DNA of 64,000 bases from Bacillota bacterium (GCA_023415575.1 JAEZKF010000028.1:62001-126000), one strand, 5' to 3'. Shown: positions 24,665 through 33,512, numbered from the stretch's first letter. Notes: a model not told the origin generated them from the letters alone. Numbers and translations: made by a program.

Positions 24665-25282
24665 TCAATAGTATGATGGCAACTTGCGAAATCCGAGGAT
24701 TTGAACCTGACCGTCCTTTTGGAAAAAGATCTTTTCAAACCCGTTGCTTTGAAATGTAGCGATAATCTCCCTGGGTGAATAAAATTTTACATCGCCGTCC
24801 TTAGATAACGGAACAAACGGGTTAAGAACCATACGGATGAGGAACGGATTATAAATTTCGGCTACAAAAAGATATGCGTCAGGCTTTAACAGGCGATATG
24901 CTTCTTTAGCAAAATCCTCAACATTCGGAAAATGGTGATACGCACAGCACACTGTGACTAAATCAAAAAAGGCATCTGAGAATGGGATATGATTACATGT
25001 AGCGGTGTAAAAATCCATATTAGGATTAAGCCGCCTTGCGTTTGCAATCATCTTATCGGAGATATCAATACCGTACCCACTAATCTCATGTTCGCTGTCT
25101 ATCATTTTTAGAAAGGTACCGTTGCCGCAGGCAACATCCAGCACCTTACTGCCTTTTGAAACCCGGATGCATTCAAGCAGTTTTTTCTTATACTCAAAGG
25201 TAAACCGTCCTTCTGCAGTGTTGTTGTAGTCATCGGCTTTTTGGTTATAGCTTACCTTGGAACGTGATTCAAACCTGTTCAT
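24665..25282 (-). CDS. Class I SAM-dependent methyltransferase (UbiE-like)
   Basis: Methyltransferase of about 205 residues. Motif I is VLDVACGNGTFLKMI near residue 48, followed by GYGIDISDKMIANAR (motif II) and FSDAFFDLVTVCCAYHHFPN (post-II/III), then EAYRLLKPDAYLFVAE. I choose the ATG at 25282 because the family starts near the FESRSKVSYNQKA helix; the frame runs on to 25333. It follows the YibE/F gene on the same strand by 47 bases. Substrate unknown. Confidence 0.87.
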   Translation of the reverse strand: MNRFESRSKVSYNQKADDYNNTAEGRFTFEYKKKLLECIRVSKGSKVLDVACGNGTFLKMIDSEHEISGYGIDISDKMIANARRLNPNMDFYTATCNHIPFSDAFFDLVTVCCAYHHFPNVEDFAKEAYRLLKPDAYLFVAEIYNPFLIRMVLNPFVPLSKDGDVKFYSPREIIATFQSNGFEKIFFQKDGQVQILGFRKLPSYY

Positions 25283-25329
25283 ACCCTTACCGCCTTTTCT
25301 CGAATAACCAAGGTGTTTGTATATCCATC

Positions 25330-26526
25330 TCACTCAGTTGGTTCACTGACTGTGAGCGACTTTTCCTTATGCTTGCGTGAGTAGACCGTAGCGCAAAGCA
25401 GGGATGTAAAGGGGATGGTGAACAAAATGCCAAGACTTCCAACCAGCGACTGTAGAATCTCCACAACAATCATTTCGCGATTTAAGAGGTGCAAAACGGA
25501 CGGGGAGTAGACAATTAAGAGCAAGACCACCGAAAGGGAGCTTCCGATATAAGCGAGAATAAGGGTGTTGGACATGGTGCCCATCATATCCCGACCGATT
25601 GCAAAACCAGAGCGAAGCAGCGATGTAAAGGTTGGGTCCTTGCCACCCTCGCTGAGCTCGTATAGAGAGGAAGCGACAGACATAGCAACGTCCATGATTG
25701 CACCCATCGCGCCGATGATGATTGCACCGAAGATGATTGCTTTTAGGTCAATCGGGTGTGCGGTTTCCAGCACAGCAAGATAGGTCGAATCCTCGTCGGT
25801 ATAGCCGCTTAGCTTTAAGAATACGTCAGATATCACGGTTATCAATCCGGACAGGAGCACGCCGCCAAAGCAACCAATAATGGCGGTTAACGTTTTGGTA
25901 TCAGGGCCGTTGATTATCAGTAAGCTCATAACGATGACAAACAAGCAGATGATGATGGAGGATACATAGATGTTGTAGCCCGCAAGGATTGAGGGGATAA
26001 ACACAAAGAACACTGCCGCACAGGTAAAGGCAAGAGAAAGAAGGGTGTTAAAGCCCTTTAGTCCACCATAAACGAGAAGCAGCAGGGCAAACAAGGCGCC
26101 GATGACAATCAGCGTATCGGTGCGCAGGTATTCAACAAACATCCATTCATAGGCGGCGGGGTCCTCCATATCTTTGGAGACCAAAACCTTGTCGCCCACT
26201 TCAACCTCTTTAAGTCCGGAGGGGAGGTATCCGTCAATGCTCTGCACGGCGATAACCTCTTCTCCGTTATTCAGTCGGGCGATGAAGCGCATCTTCACAT
26301 TGGTAATAGAGGTACCGCCGAGATCAAATTCCTCCTCATTTCGCTCGAGCAACATTGAGACTGTCGCGCGCTCCGGCACAAAGGTTGAAGCAGAAGAGAA
26401 AACATTAGCGGCAGAATCTGAGGTAAGGCGGTTGCCAAAGTACAAAAACGCGAGCGAGAAAACAACCGTAACAATATACACGATGATGTATCGTAGTCTT
26501 TTTTTGTGCTTCATTTGATGATCCAT
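25330..26526 (-). CDS. YibE/F family multi-pass membrane protein
   Basis: A protein of about 398 residues with a cytoplasmic basic start (MDHQMKHKKRLRY), one N-terminal TM segment, an external domain of about 110 residues (VEVGDKVLVSKDMEDPAAYEWMF) and then about seven TM helices. Family marks are YGGLKGFNTLLSLAFTCAAVFF and GAIIIGAMGAIMDVAMSVASSLYEL. The start at 26526 follows AGGAG by seven bases. YibE/F proteins are widespread in Firmicutes; some have been linked to small-molecule or folate-like transport, but the function is not settled. Confidence 0.9.
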   Translation of the reverse strand: MDHQMKHKKRLRYIIVYIVTVVFSLAFLYFGNRLTSDSAANVFSSASTFVPERATVSMLLERNEEEFDLGGTSITNVKMRFIARLNNGEEVIAVQSIDGYLPSGLKEVEVGDKVLVSKDMEDPAAYEWMFVEYLRTDTLIVIGALFALLLLVYGGLKGFNTLLSLAFTCAAVFFVFIPSILAGYNIYVSSIIICLFVIVMSLLIINGPDTKTLTAIIGCFGGVLLSGLITVISDVFLKLSGYTDEDSTYLAVLETAHPIDLKAIIFGAIIIGAMGAIMDVAMSVASSLYELSEGGKDPTFTSLLRSGFAIGRDMMGTMSNTLILAYIGSSLSVVLLLIVYSPSVLHLLNREMIVVEILQSLVGSLGILFTIPFTSLLCATVYSRKHKEKSLTVSEPTE

Positions 26527-26830
26527 CCGATAACTCCTAACCACTACTTGTGAAATTATAAAAGGCTAGGGTTAAACAATAACATATTTCCTTTTTTAGT
26601 TCAACAACAGGGTGCTATAAGCCGCACTGCTTGTCTAAAGTATACTATATGACTGGATATGGAAAATCTTTATTAAACCGCTTTGCTGATATATAATAAT
26701 ATTATAGCCCCCAACACACTATGTGGTATGGCCATTTGCAAATTAAGAACTGCCTAGAGATGCCTTGAGCCCAGAAGACTAGGAAAAGCTGACCGGAAGA
26801 TAAGCCATATAAAACCTTGGAGGATGCTGC

Positions 26831-27397
26831 ATGAAAAGCAACTGGCATAATTATTTTGATGATTGTCCCGTTATCGCCGCCATCAAGGATGATGAGGGTC
26901 TAGCGCAATGTACCAAATGCGATAGCCGTGTGGTATTTGTGTTGTATGGCACAGTGTGCAACATCGGGGAGATTGTAAAAAAGATTAAAGATGCAGGTAA
27001 GACCGCTATCGTGCACATTGATTTGGTCACCGGCCTATCCGCCAAGGAGGTTTCGGTTGACTTTATCAAGCGTGACACCAATGCCGACGGCATCATCAGC
27101 ACCCGTCCGCAGCTTATTCGCCGTGCGCAGGAGCTTTCCCTTATCGCGATTCAGCGCTTCTTTTTGATCGATTCAATTGCCCTGCAAAACATCACAAAGC
27201 AGCTTGAGATGAGCAGACCCGACTTCATCGAGATTTTGCCCGGTGTTATGCCCAAGGTGCTTCGCAAGCTTTGTCTTAGTATTAGTACACCGGTTATAGC
27301 AGGCGGGCTCGTTTTTGACAAAGAAGACGTGATGGCTGCCCTGAGTGCCGGTGCCGTTGCGGTTTCGTCTACCAATCAGACAATATGGGAGCTTTAA
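26831..27397 (+). CDS. glpP: Glycerol-3-phosphate responsive antiterminator
   Basis: A 188-residue GlpP with a TIM-barrel-like core: HIDLVTGLSAKEVSVDFIKRDTNADGIISTRPQLIRRAQELSLIAIQRFFLIDS, then RPDFIEILPGVMPKV and PVIAGGLVFDKEDVMAALSAGAVAVSSTNQ, a phosphate-binding pattern. The start is ATG after TTGGAGGA. In Bacillus, GlpP with bound glycerol-3-phosphate prevents termination in the leader of glpD. Here a hairpin-terminator leader sits directly downstream, followed by a glpA-like gene, so the same logic probably holds. The 300 bases upstream (26527-26830) contain a TATAAT (26692-26697) but no convincing -35 box. Confidence 0.93.
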   Translation: MKSNWHNYFDDCPVIAAIKDDEGLAQCTKCDSRVVFVLYGTVCNIGEIVKKIKDAGKTAIVHIDLVTGLSAKEVSVDFIKRDTNADGIISTRPQLIRRAQELSLIAIQRFFLIDSIALQNITKQLEMSRPDFIEILPGVMPKVLRKLCLSISTPVIAGGLVFDKEDVMAALSAGAVAVSSTNQTIWEL

Positions 27398-27434
27398 AAT
27401 AGCTTTGAGTGCAGGCATACCAGTACATAATCGC

Positions 27435-27463
27435 TTGTAAACAACGGTCTGCTATGGTATAAT
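27435..27463 (+). promoter_or_regulatory. Promoter of the glycerol-3-phosphate oxidation operon
   Basis: TTGTAA (27435-27440), 17-base spacer, TATAAT (27458-27463) with extended -10 TGG. Transcription would start near 27470, about 145 bases before the first structural gene. Confidence 0.65.
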
Positions 27464-27503
27464 ATTTCTAGAAAAGCTATCCCATAATCATAACCAAATA
27501 AAT

Positions 27504-27577
27504 AAGCCTTAGAGTTAAGAGTCAGGCAATATTGGGCTTGTGTTAAAACACAGGCCGGATATTGAATGGCTTTTTTT
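27504..27577 (+). promoter_or_regulatory. GlpP-responsive leader terminator
   Basis: A 17-position inverted repeat (27528-27544 with 27547-27563; one mismatch and two G-U pairs) is followed by GGCTTTTTTTA. AAGCC (27504-27508) can pair with GGCTT (27568-27572) or, as GCCT, with AGGC (27523-27526), giving alternative folds. The position between glpP and its likely target operon matches the leader of Bacillus glpD, where GlpP antiterminates. Confidence 0.65.
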
Positions 27578-27613
27578 ATTTGCTTTATTACCATCATCAG
27601 GGGAGGAAGCGGC

Positions 27614-29077
27614 ATGTATGATGTAGCCATTATCGGGGCGGGAATCACGGGTTGTTCCTTGCTGTATGAGCTTGCCCGTTATCGTTTGCGTGTGATATTA
27701 CTGGAAAAAGAAAATGATGTTTCAATGGGCACCACAAAGGCGAACAGCGCTATCGTACACGCGGGCTACGACCCGCCGGAAGGCTCAATAATGGCGCGGG
27801 CAAACGTGATGGGTAACAGCATCATTAAAGAGCTTTGTGCAAAGCTGGATGTACCCTATAAGCAAATCGGCTCACTGGTCATTGCCTTTTCGCAAGAGCA
27901 GATGGAGACGGTTTACAAGCTTTACAACCGAGGGGTAAAAAACGGCGTGCCGGGGCTAAAGGTTCTATCAAAGGAAGAAACACTTCGTATGGAGCCGGCC
28001 CTCAGCGATGAGGTGGTGGGTGCTTTATATGCACCAACAGCAGGAGTCGTAAGTCCGTGGGAGTTAACACTCGCTCTAGCACAAAACGCGGTCCAAAACG
28101 GTGCGGACCTTGCCTTATCTCATGAGGTGCGCGATATCACAAAGTCACAGGACGGCTTTATCATTGAGGCGGGTGAACGGTTTATTCATGCGCGATATGT
28201 GATAAATGCCGCTGGTGTATCTGCCGACAAGGTTGCCCGCTTGGCAGGGGATGATTCGTTTGCCATCCATCCGTCTAAGGGTGAATACTACTTGCTAGAC
28301 AAAAATCAGGGAACGCTTGTTAACCATGTGATATTCCAATGCCCCGGTAAGGAAGGCAAGGGCGTTCTGGTGTCGCCTACCGTTCATGGCAATCTGATTG
28401 TCGGGCCGAATGCTGTGGAAGCGGATACAAATGATGTTGCAACCACGGCGCAGGGGCTTTCCTTTGTCCGTGCTACGGCTCAGAAGTCGGTGCCGTCTAT
28501 TAACTTTAGGGAAACTATCCGTACCTTTGCGGGAGTACGCGCAAATTCAAATGAAAGCGACTTTATCATCAGAGAGTCGCCAACGCAAAAAGGTCTATTC
28601 CATATGGCGGGTATCAAGTCTCCTGGGCTAACGGCTGCACCGGCCCTTGCGCGGGAGATGGTCGAGCTGCTCAAAGAAGCAGGCCTTACCATGCAACCCA
28701 AAGAACATATCATCACCGAACGGAAGGTTACGCGTTTCCGCGAAATGAACGCAAAACAACGTGCCGAGGCTGTAAAGAATAACCCGATGTTTGGCAGGGT
28801 GGTGTGCCGGTGTGAGACAGTGACGGAAGCCGAGATTGTAGAAGCACTGCACTCTCCCATTCCGCCTGTTTCCGTTGACGGCGTCAAACGCCGCTGTTCA
28901 TGCGGTATGGGCCGTTGTCAGGGCGGCTTTTGCGGTCCGCGCGTACAGGAGATTATCGCACGCGAACGCGAAATCCCAGTAACAGACGTACCGCTCGACC
29001 GGGCGGGGTCTGCCATTTTATACGGAGAAACAAAGGCGGGGCTATCGGAACTTACCTTTGAAAAGGCGGTGGAGTAG
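27614..29077 (+). CDS. FAD-dependent glycerol-3-phosphate dehydrogenase, GlpA-like, with BFD-like Fe-S domain
   Basis: Flavoprotein of about 487 residues. FAD-binding VAIIGAGITGCSLLYELARY is at the N-terminus, then TTKANSAIVHAGYDPPEGS, and the C-terminal half ends in a [2Fe-2S] BFD-like domain with Cys at VCRCETVTEAEIVEAL and RRCSCGMGRCQGGFCGPR. I choose ATG 27614 after AGGGGAGG; the open frame begins within the leader terminator. It is the first structural gene behind the GlpP leader, and the next gene follows after 3 bases. It would oxidise glycerol-3-phosphate to dihydroxyacetone phosphate, passing electrons to its partner. Confidence 0.9.
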   Translation: MYDVAIIGAGITGCSLLYELARYRLRVILLEKENDVSMGTTKANSAIVHAGYDPPEGSIMARANVMGNSIIKELCAKLDVPYKQIGSLVIAFSQEQMETVYKLYNRGVKNGVPGLKVLSKEETLRMEPALSDEVVGALYAPTAGVVSPWELTLALAQNAVQNGADLALSHEVRDITKSQDGFIIEAGERFIHARYVINAAGVSADKVARLAGDDSFAIHPSKGEYYLLDKNQGTLVNHVIFQCPGKEGKGVLVSPTVHGNLIVGPNAVEADTNDVATTAQGLSFVRATAQKSVPSINFRETIRTFAGVRANSNESDFIIRESPTQKGLFHMAGIKSPGLTAAPALAREMVELLKEAGLTMQPKEHIITERKVTRFREMNAKQRAEAVKNNPMFGRVVCRCETVTEAEIVEALHSPIPPVSVDGVKRRCSCGMGRCQGGFCGPRVQEIIAREREIPVTDVPLDRAGSAILYGETKAGLSELTFEKAVE

Positions 29078-29080
29078 GCG

Positions 29081-30343
29081 ATGGTATATGACGTAATAGT
29101 AGTTGGCGGCGGCCCTGCTGGACTTGCGGCCGCGATTGCCGCATCAGAGATCGGTGCAAAGCGTGTTCTGCTGCTTGAGCGCAACCCGGACCTTGGCGGA
29201 ATCCTCAACCAGTGTATCCACAATGGCTTTGGGCTCCATTACTTTAAGCAGGAGCTGACAGGCCCCGAATACGCAGGAAGGTTTATCGAGCTTCTAAAAC
29301 AGACCAAGGTTGAGGTCATGACTGACACCATGGTGCTGGAAATAGGCAAAGACAAGACCGTGTATGCAGTAAACAGTACACATGGCTATATGGAGCTACG
29401 CACGAAGGCTGTTGTGCTTGCAATGGGGTGTCGCGAGAGAACCCGTGGGGCAATCGCCATCCCGGGAGACCGACCTGCCGGCGTGTTTACAGCAGGAACA
29501 GCGCAGCTATATATGAACATACACGGTTATATGGTCGGGCGAAGGGCGATTATACTCGGCTCGGGTGACATCGGTCTTATTATGGCACGACGTATGACGC
29601 TTGAGGGAGCAAAGGTTCTCGGCTGCGTCGAGATTATGCCCTATTCAAGCGGCCTTACCAGAAACATCGCGCAATGCCTAGATGACTACGATATACCACT
29701 TTTTCTTTCCCACACCATCACTAATATTAAGGGAGAAAAGAGGGTAGAGCGGGTTACGGTTTCTAAGGTGGATGAAAATAGGAATCCCATTCCGGGAACC
29801 GAGATGGAGTTTGAGTGCGATACCGTGCTCCTTTCAGTAGGGCTAATCCCGGAAAATGAGTTGTCACGTGCCGCTGGTGTTGCATTGGATTCCCGAACAG
29901 GCGGCCTTAGTGTATACGAGAACATGGAAACATCTGTAGCCGGCATCTTTGCGGGCGGAAACGTCGTTCATGTGCATGACCTTGTAGACTTTGTCACCGG
30001 AGAAAGCCAAAAGGCAGGACGCGCCGCAGCCCTGTATGCCTTAGGCAAGCAGATGAAGGATGAGGCGTACATCTCGGTTAACAACGGGGAAGGGGTCAGC
30101 TATACCGTGCCGCAGAAGATTAGACCGCAGAACATAGAAAAATCTGTGGATGTGTTCTTCCGTACAAGGTCAGTGTATCAAAATGCAAAGATTATAGTAT
30201 CAAGCAAAGGCAACGTTCTGGCTGAATACAAGCGCGACCATATGACCCCGGGTGAGATGGAACGGCTTATCATCCCCAAACCCTTGCTTGAAAAGGCAGG
30301 TGGCAATGAGATTACGGTGTCCATTGGGCATGGCGCAACATGA
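29081..30343 (+). CDS. FAD/NAD-dependent oxidoreductase, partner of GlpA-like dehydrogenase
   Basis: A 420-residue pyridine-nucleotide-disulfide-type flavoprotein. FAD site: VIVVGGGPAGLAAAIAASEIG; second nucleotide site: RRAIILGSGDIGLIMARRM near residue 150; C-terminal SVAGIFAGGNVVHVHDLVD. It begins 3 bases after the dehydrogenase stop with GGAG in the preceding gene's end, so translation is coupled. With the GlpA-like and DUF1667 proteins it forms a three-gene set common in anaerobic Firmicutes and probably works as one membrane-independent complex. Which acceptor it uses is inference. Confidence 0.9.
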   Translation: MVYDVIVVGGGPAGLAAAIAASEIGAKRVLLLERNPDLGGILNQCIHNGFGLHYFKQELTGPEYAGRFIELLKQTKVEVMTDTMVLEIGKDKTVYAVNSTHGYMELRTKAVVLAMGCRERTRGAIAIPGDRPAGVFTAGTAQLYMNIHGYMVGRRAIILGSGDIGLIMARRMTLEGAKVLGCVEIMPYSSGLTRNIAQCLDDYDIPLFLSHTITNIKGEKRVERVTVSKVDENRNPIPGTEMEFECDTVLLSVGLIPENELSRAAGVALDSRTGGLSVYENMETSVAGIFAGGNVVHVHDLVDFVTGESQKAGRAAALYALGKQMKDEAYISVNNGEGVSYTVPQKIRPQNIEKSVDVFFRTRSVYQNAKIIVSSKGNVLAEYKRDHMTPGEMERLIIPKPLLEKAGGNEITVSIGHGAT

Positions 30344-30397
30344 ACCGCACCTGTTGATAATCTCCCGAGTAATATGTAAGAAGGTCTGGTGAACGAT

Positions 30398-30751
30398 ATG
30401 AAGGAGCTTGTGTGCATTGTATGCCCCAAAGGCTGTCGTCTGCAGGTGGATGAGCAAAACGATTATTGTGTTACAGGAAATGCCTGCCCACGCGGGGAAG
30501 TTTACGGAAAAAAGGAGCTTACGAACCCGACCCGGGTTGTAACATCAACCGTGCGCATCGAGGGTGCGCGCTATCGCCGCCTACCTGTTAAGACCAATGC
30601 GGAGATTCCAAAACAGTCCATTACGGATGCTATGAAAATCCTGGATGGCATAACGATGCACGCGCCTGTGAAGGCAGGCGATGTTGTCGCGGCAAACATA
30701 CTGGGGTTGGGGATAGACTTTATAGCTACAAGGGACATGGAGCGGGTATAG
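30398..30751 (+). CDS. DUF1667 domain protein, third subunit of the glp oxidoreductase set
   Basis: A protein of about 117 residues with CIVCPKGCRL and, later, CVTGNACPRGEVYG: four or more Cys that could hold an Fe-S cluster. The family regularly follows GlpA/GlpB-like flavoproteins. The start is uncertain: GTG 30389 lies 4 bases after AAGAAGG, ATG 30398 lies 13 bases after; homologous proteins begin MKELVCIVCPKGC, favouring 30398. The strong terminator at 30775 ends the operon. Confidence 0.85.
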   Translation: MKELVCIVCPKGCRLQVDEQNDYCVTGNACPRGEVYGKKELTNPTRVVTSTVRIEGARYRRLPVKTNAEIPKQSITDAMKILDGITMHAPVKAGDVVAANILGLGIDFIATRDMERV

Positions 30752-30774
30752 TGGAGTGGTTACCCCCCATTTAT

Positions 30775-30813
30775 AAAAGGGCCTTCTGCGCGTTTTGTGC
30801 AGAGGCCCTTTTT
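30775..30813 (+). terminator. Intrinsic terminator of the glp operon
   Basis: AAAGGGCCT-x-CTGC pairs with GCAG-x-GGCCCTTT and is followed by a T5 run. Confidence 0.88.
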
Positions 30814-30831
30814 GCTATCTTTTGATTTTAC

Positions 30832-30860
30832 TTGACAATATGGATCAACAAGAATATACT
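30832..30860 (+). promoter_or_regulatory. Consensus promoter of the DUF6530/GIY-YIG operon
   Basis: Perfect TTGACA (30832-30837), 17-base spacer, TATACT (30855-30860); this is the strongest promoter match in the window. Confidence 0.75.
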
Positions 30861-30892
30861 TAACTAGTAAATTACTAAATTACTAATTAAGT
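30858..30892. promoter_or_regulatory. Inverted repeat overlapping the -10 box, candidate operator
   Basis: ACTTAACTAGTAA (30858-30870), nine bases, TTACTAATTAAGT (30880-30892): 13-bp arms with one mismatch. The spacer itself contains another TTACTAA. It covers the end of the -10 box and the start of the transcript, the place for a repressor. It is 15 bases from the start codon. Confidence 0.55.
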
Positions 30893-30906
30893 AAAGGTGA
30901 GTTGAA

Positions 30907-31386
30907 ATGAAAATACCAACGACACTTAAACATAAGCCCGTTATTGTATGCGAAAACTATGAAAATGTCGACGGCCGTTATGCCTATCAATCGGATGCCA
31001 AGGGACTTTCATTGGGACTGGCCCAATGGAATGACAGGGGAAAGGTTGAGGTATCCGCAAAGGTATGGAGACATACCGGCGAAAAGTGGTCAAGACAATC
31101 AGAGGAGCTGCCGCTGCACCGTGTGCTTGATCTTGCAATCCTTGTTTTGCGCGCACAGGAGTATTTTCGGGAGGCATACCGTTATCCCAAGATGTATGAT
31201 GAGCAGAAGCCGATGATTGACCGAATCGGTCTTCAGGGTGATGCGATGCAGCTCGAAGTTTGTGTTGAGAATGAACGGATTGATGACGACATTAAGCTGT
31301 TTGCGCAGGCCCTTTCTCAGGACGGAGAACTGATTGGCGAACGGCTGCGCACACTATCACGAATTTTAAAAGAGATGGGGTACTAA
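30907..31386 (+). CDS. Hypothetical protein, probably DUF6530 family
   Basis: A 159-residue soluble protein, start ATG after AAAGGTGAG. Recognisable features are LKHKPVIVCENYENVDGRYAYQSDAKGLSLGLAQWN and WRHTGEKWSRQSEELPLHRVLDLA, followed by helices. I associate this pattern with the uncharacterised DUF6530 family, with moderate certainty. No catalytic motif is evident. It is translationally linked to a GIY-YIG gene (one base between stop and GTG) and has its own strong promoter and candidate operator, so the two proteins probably act together. Confidence 0.75.
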   Translation: MKIPTTLKHKPVIVCENYENVDGRYAYQSDAKGLSLGLAQWNDRGKVEVSAKVWRHTGEKWSRQSEELPLHRVLDLAILVLRAQEYFREAYRYPKMYDEQKPMIDRIGLQGDAMQLEVCVENERIDDDIKLFAQALSQDGELIGERLRTLSRILKEMGY

Positions 31387-31387
31387 A

Positions 31388-31735
31388 GTGGAGGACAAGA
31401 AAACAAAGAAAGAGCTGGCTGCACAATACAAGGAGCGTACAAAGGTGGGTGGGGTATATCGCATTGTCAATAAGCAAAGCGGAAGGATGCTGCTTTGTTC
31501 CACCACAGACATGAAAGGCAGTAAAAACAGGTTTGATTTTTCGGTTATGACCGGCTCATGTGTGAACTTTAAGCTGCAAAAGGATTGGAAAACGCTTGGC
31601 GCAGATATGTTCTTGTTTGAAGTCCTTGAAGAGTATACGCAAAAAGAAACACAAACTGATGAAGAGTTTACTGAGGAGATTGAGTTGCTTAGGCAGCTTT
31701 GGGAAGAAAAACTCGAAAGCAAACTATTTTATTAG
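31388..31735 (+). CDS. Small GIY-YIG nuclease-family protein
   Basis: A 115-residue protein starting at GTG directly after the preceding stop, with GGGG upstream. GGVYRIVNKQSGRMLLCSTTDMKGSKNRFDF resembles the GIY-YIG opening, here reduced to V-Y-R-I and lacking a clear second YIG, as in short family members of Firmicutes. A later Glu-rich helix (FLFEVLEEYTQKETQTDEEFTEEIELLRQLWEEKL) could supply the metal-binding Glu. Whether it cuts DNA is doubtful, since the canonical Tyr/Arg pattern is weak. Confidence 0.72.
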   Translation: MEDKKTKKELAAQYKERTKVGGVYRIVNKQSGRMLLCSTTDMKGSKNRFDFSVMTGSCVNFKLQKDWKTLGADMFLFEVLEEYTQKETQTDEEFTEEIELLRQLWEEKLESKLFY

Positions 31736-31833
31736 CCCCTGTTTAAATCACCCAAACCATACACAAGAATGAGCAGGCGCAATATGAACAAAATACCCCT
31801 TAGAAGATGCGTGCCGTTTTGATTCTTTTGCTC

Positions 31834-31862
31834 TTGAGTAAATAGGGCAATTGAGGTATACT
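31834..31862 (+). promoter_or_regulatory. Promoter of the IMP dehydrogenase gene
   Basis: TTGAGT (31834-31839), 17-base spacer, TATACT (31857-31862), ending 44 bases before the start codon. No purine riboswitch is seen in this short leader. Confidence 0.6.
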
Positions 31863-31906
31863 AAGAAAAATATAGAGATTAAACTATAGAAAAGGAGCGA
31901 TTGAAA

Positions 31907-33418
31907 TTGGCGCGCTATTACGACGAGCCATCTCGTACCTTCAGTGAATATCTTCTAATCCCCGGGTACTCATCCGAAGAATGTATCCCAGCTAATGTTT
32001 CACTCAAAACCCCGCTTGTTAAGTTTAAAAAGGGCGAGGAATCGCCGCTTTCCATGAACATTCCGCTGACATCAGCCATTATGCAATCGGTATCTGACGA
32101 TAGGATGGCAGTCGCGCTTGCCAAGGAAGGCGGCATTTCGTTTATTTACTGCTCGCAGTCTATCGAAAACCAGGCTGCCATGGTTGCAAGGGTAAAGGCA
32201 TATAAGGCCGGATTTGTGGTAAGTGATTCCAACATTACACCGGACGCCACCCTTGCCGACATTCTTGCGCTCAAGGAAAAGACAGGACACTCCACCGTAG
32301 CTGTTACCGAGGATGGCACGGCAAACGGAAAGCTGCTGGGTCTTGTTACCAGCCGCGACTACCGTGTCAGCAGAATGTCAACCGATCTGAAGGTCAAGGA
32401 GTTCATGACTCCGCTCGAGTCGCTTGTTTTCGCGCCAAAGAACACCACCCTCAAGGAAGCAAACGATATCATCTGGGACCACAAGCTCAACTGCCTGCCC
32501 ATCGTAGACGACGAGGGAAGGCTTCTGTACATGGTTTTCCGCAAGGACTATGCTGCCCACAAGGAGAACCAGTACGAGCTGCTTGACAGCTCCAAGCGTT
32601 ACGTTGTAGGCGCCGGTATTAACACACGCGATTATGCCGAGCGCGTACCCGCACTGGTTGAGGCTGGTGCCGATGTATTGTGCATCGATTCCTCGGAAGG
32701 CTTTACCGAGTGGCAGAAGATTACTCTTAAATATATCCGCGATAAGTATGGCGACACCGTTAAGGTGGGTGCCGGCAACGTAGTGGATAGGGACGGATTC
32801 TTGTTCCTCGCCGAAGCGGGTGCTGATTTCATTAAGGTCGGCATCGGCGGCGGTTCTATCTGCATTACCCGTGAGCAGAAGGGTATTGGCCGCGGACAGG
32901 CTACCGCAGTTATTGAGGTCGCAAAGGCAAGAAATGAGTACTTTGAAAAGACCGGCATCTACATCCCCATTTGCTCGGATGGCGGTATTGTATATGACTA
33001 TCATATGACCTTAGCACTAGCCATGGGTGCAGATTTCCTGATGCTTGGCCGCTATTTCTCCCGCTTTGATGAAAGCCCGACCAACAAGGTAAACGTAAAC
33101 GGCACCTATATGAAAGAGTATTGGGGCGAGGGAAGTGCCCGCGCAAGAAACTGGCAGAGATACGATATGGGCGGCGCACAGAAGCTCTCGTTTGAAGAAG
33201 GCGTGGACTCCTACGTTCCGTACGCCGGTTCCTTAAAGGACAACGTCAGCCTCACTTTGAGTAAAATGCGTTCTACCATGTGCAACTGCGGCGCGCTAAC
33301 CATTCCTGAGCTGCAGGAGAAGGCGAAGATCACCCTTGTATCCGCAACCAGTATTGTAGAGGGCGGCGCGCATGACGTTGTGCTCAAAGATAACAGCGTG
33401 ACCATGTACAACAAGTAA
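31907..33418 (+). CDS. guaB: Inosine-5'-monophosphate dehydrogenase
   Basis: NAD-dependent IMP dehydrogenase of about 503 residues, catalysing the first step from IMP to GMP. The TIM barrel has MQSVSDDRMAVALAKEGG at the start and GADVLCIDSSEGF, then the active-site loop GGGSICITREQKGIGRGQATA with the catalytic Cys. Two CBS domains are inserted (about residues 105-225, with VTSRDYRVSRMSTDLKVKEFMT). The loop differs from the common bacterial GSICTTR-x-x-x-GVGxPQ. A TTG start is used: 31907 sits nine bases after AAAGGAG, while TTG 31901 is too close. It is monocistronic. Confidence 0.92.
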   Translation: MARYYDEPSRTFSEYLLIPGYSSEECIPANVSLKTPLVKFKKGEESPLSMNIPLTSAIMQSVSDDRMAVALAKEGGISFIYCSQSIENQAAMVARVKAYKAGFVVSDSNITPDATLADILALKEKTGHSTVAVTEDGTANGKLLGLVTSRDYRVSRMSTDLKVKEFMTPLESLVFAPKNTTLKEANDIIWDHKLNCLPIVDDEGRLLYMVFRKDYAAHKENQYELLDSSKRYVVGAGINTRDYAERVPALVEAGADVLCIDSSEGFTEWQKITLKYIRDKYGDTVKVGAGNVVDRDGFLFLAEAGADFIKVGIGGGSICITREQKGIGRGQATAVIEVAKARNEYFEKTGIYIPICSDGGIVYDYHMTLALAMGADFLMLGRYFSRFDESPTNKVNVNGTYMKEYWGEGSARARNWQRYDMGGAQKLSFEEGVDSYVPYAGSLKDNVSLTLSKMRSTMCNCGALTIPELQEKAKITLVSATSIVEGGAHDVVLKDNSVTMYNK

Positions 33419-33447
33419 TTCGCTTCGTAATTGTAAATCTCATAAAG

Positions 33448-33485
33448 AAGAACCCCGCTTGAATAACACTCAAGCGGGGTTCTTT
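33448..33485. terminator. Bidirectional terminator
   Basis: A 15-bp perfect stem (AAGAACCCCGCTTGA with TCAAGCGGGGTTCTT) and 7-base loop between convergent guaB and htpG. Confidence 0.9.
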
Positions 33486-33512
33486 GTGATTGATTTACAA
33501 TTAGCAACCTGA

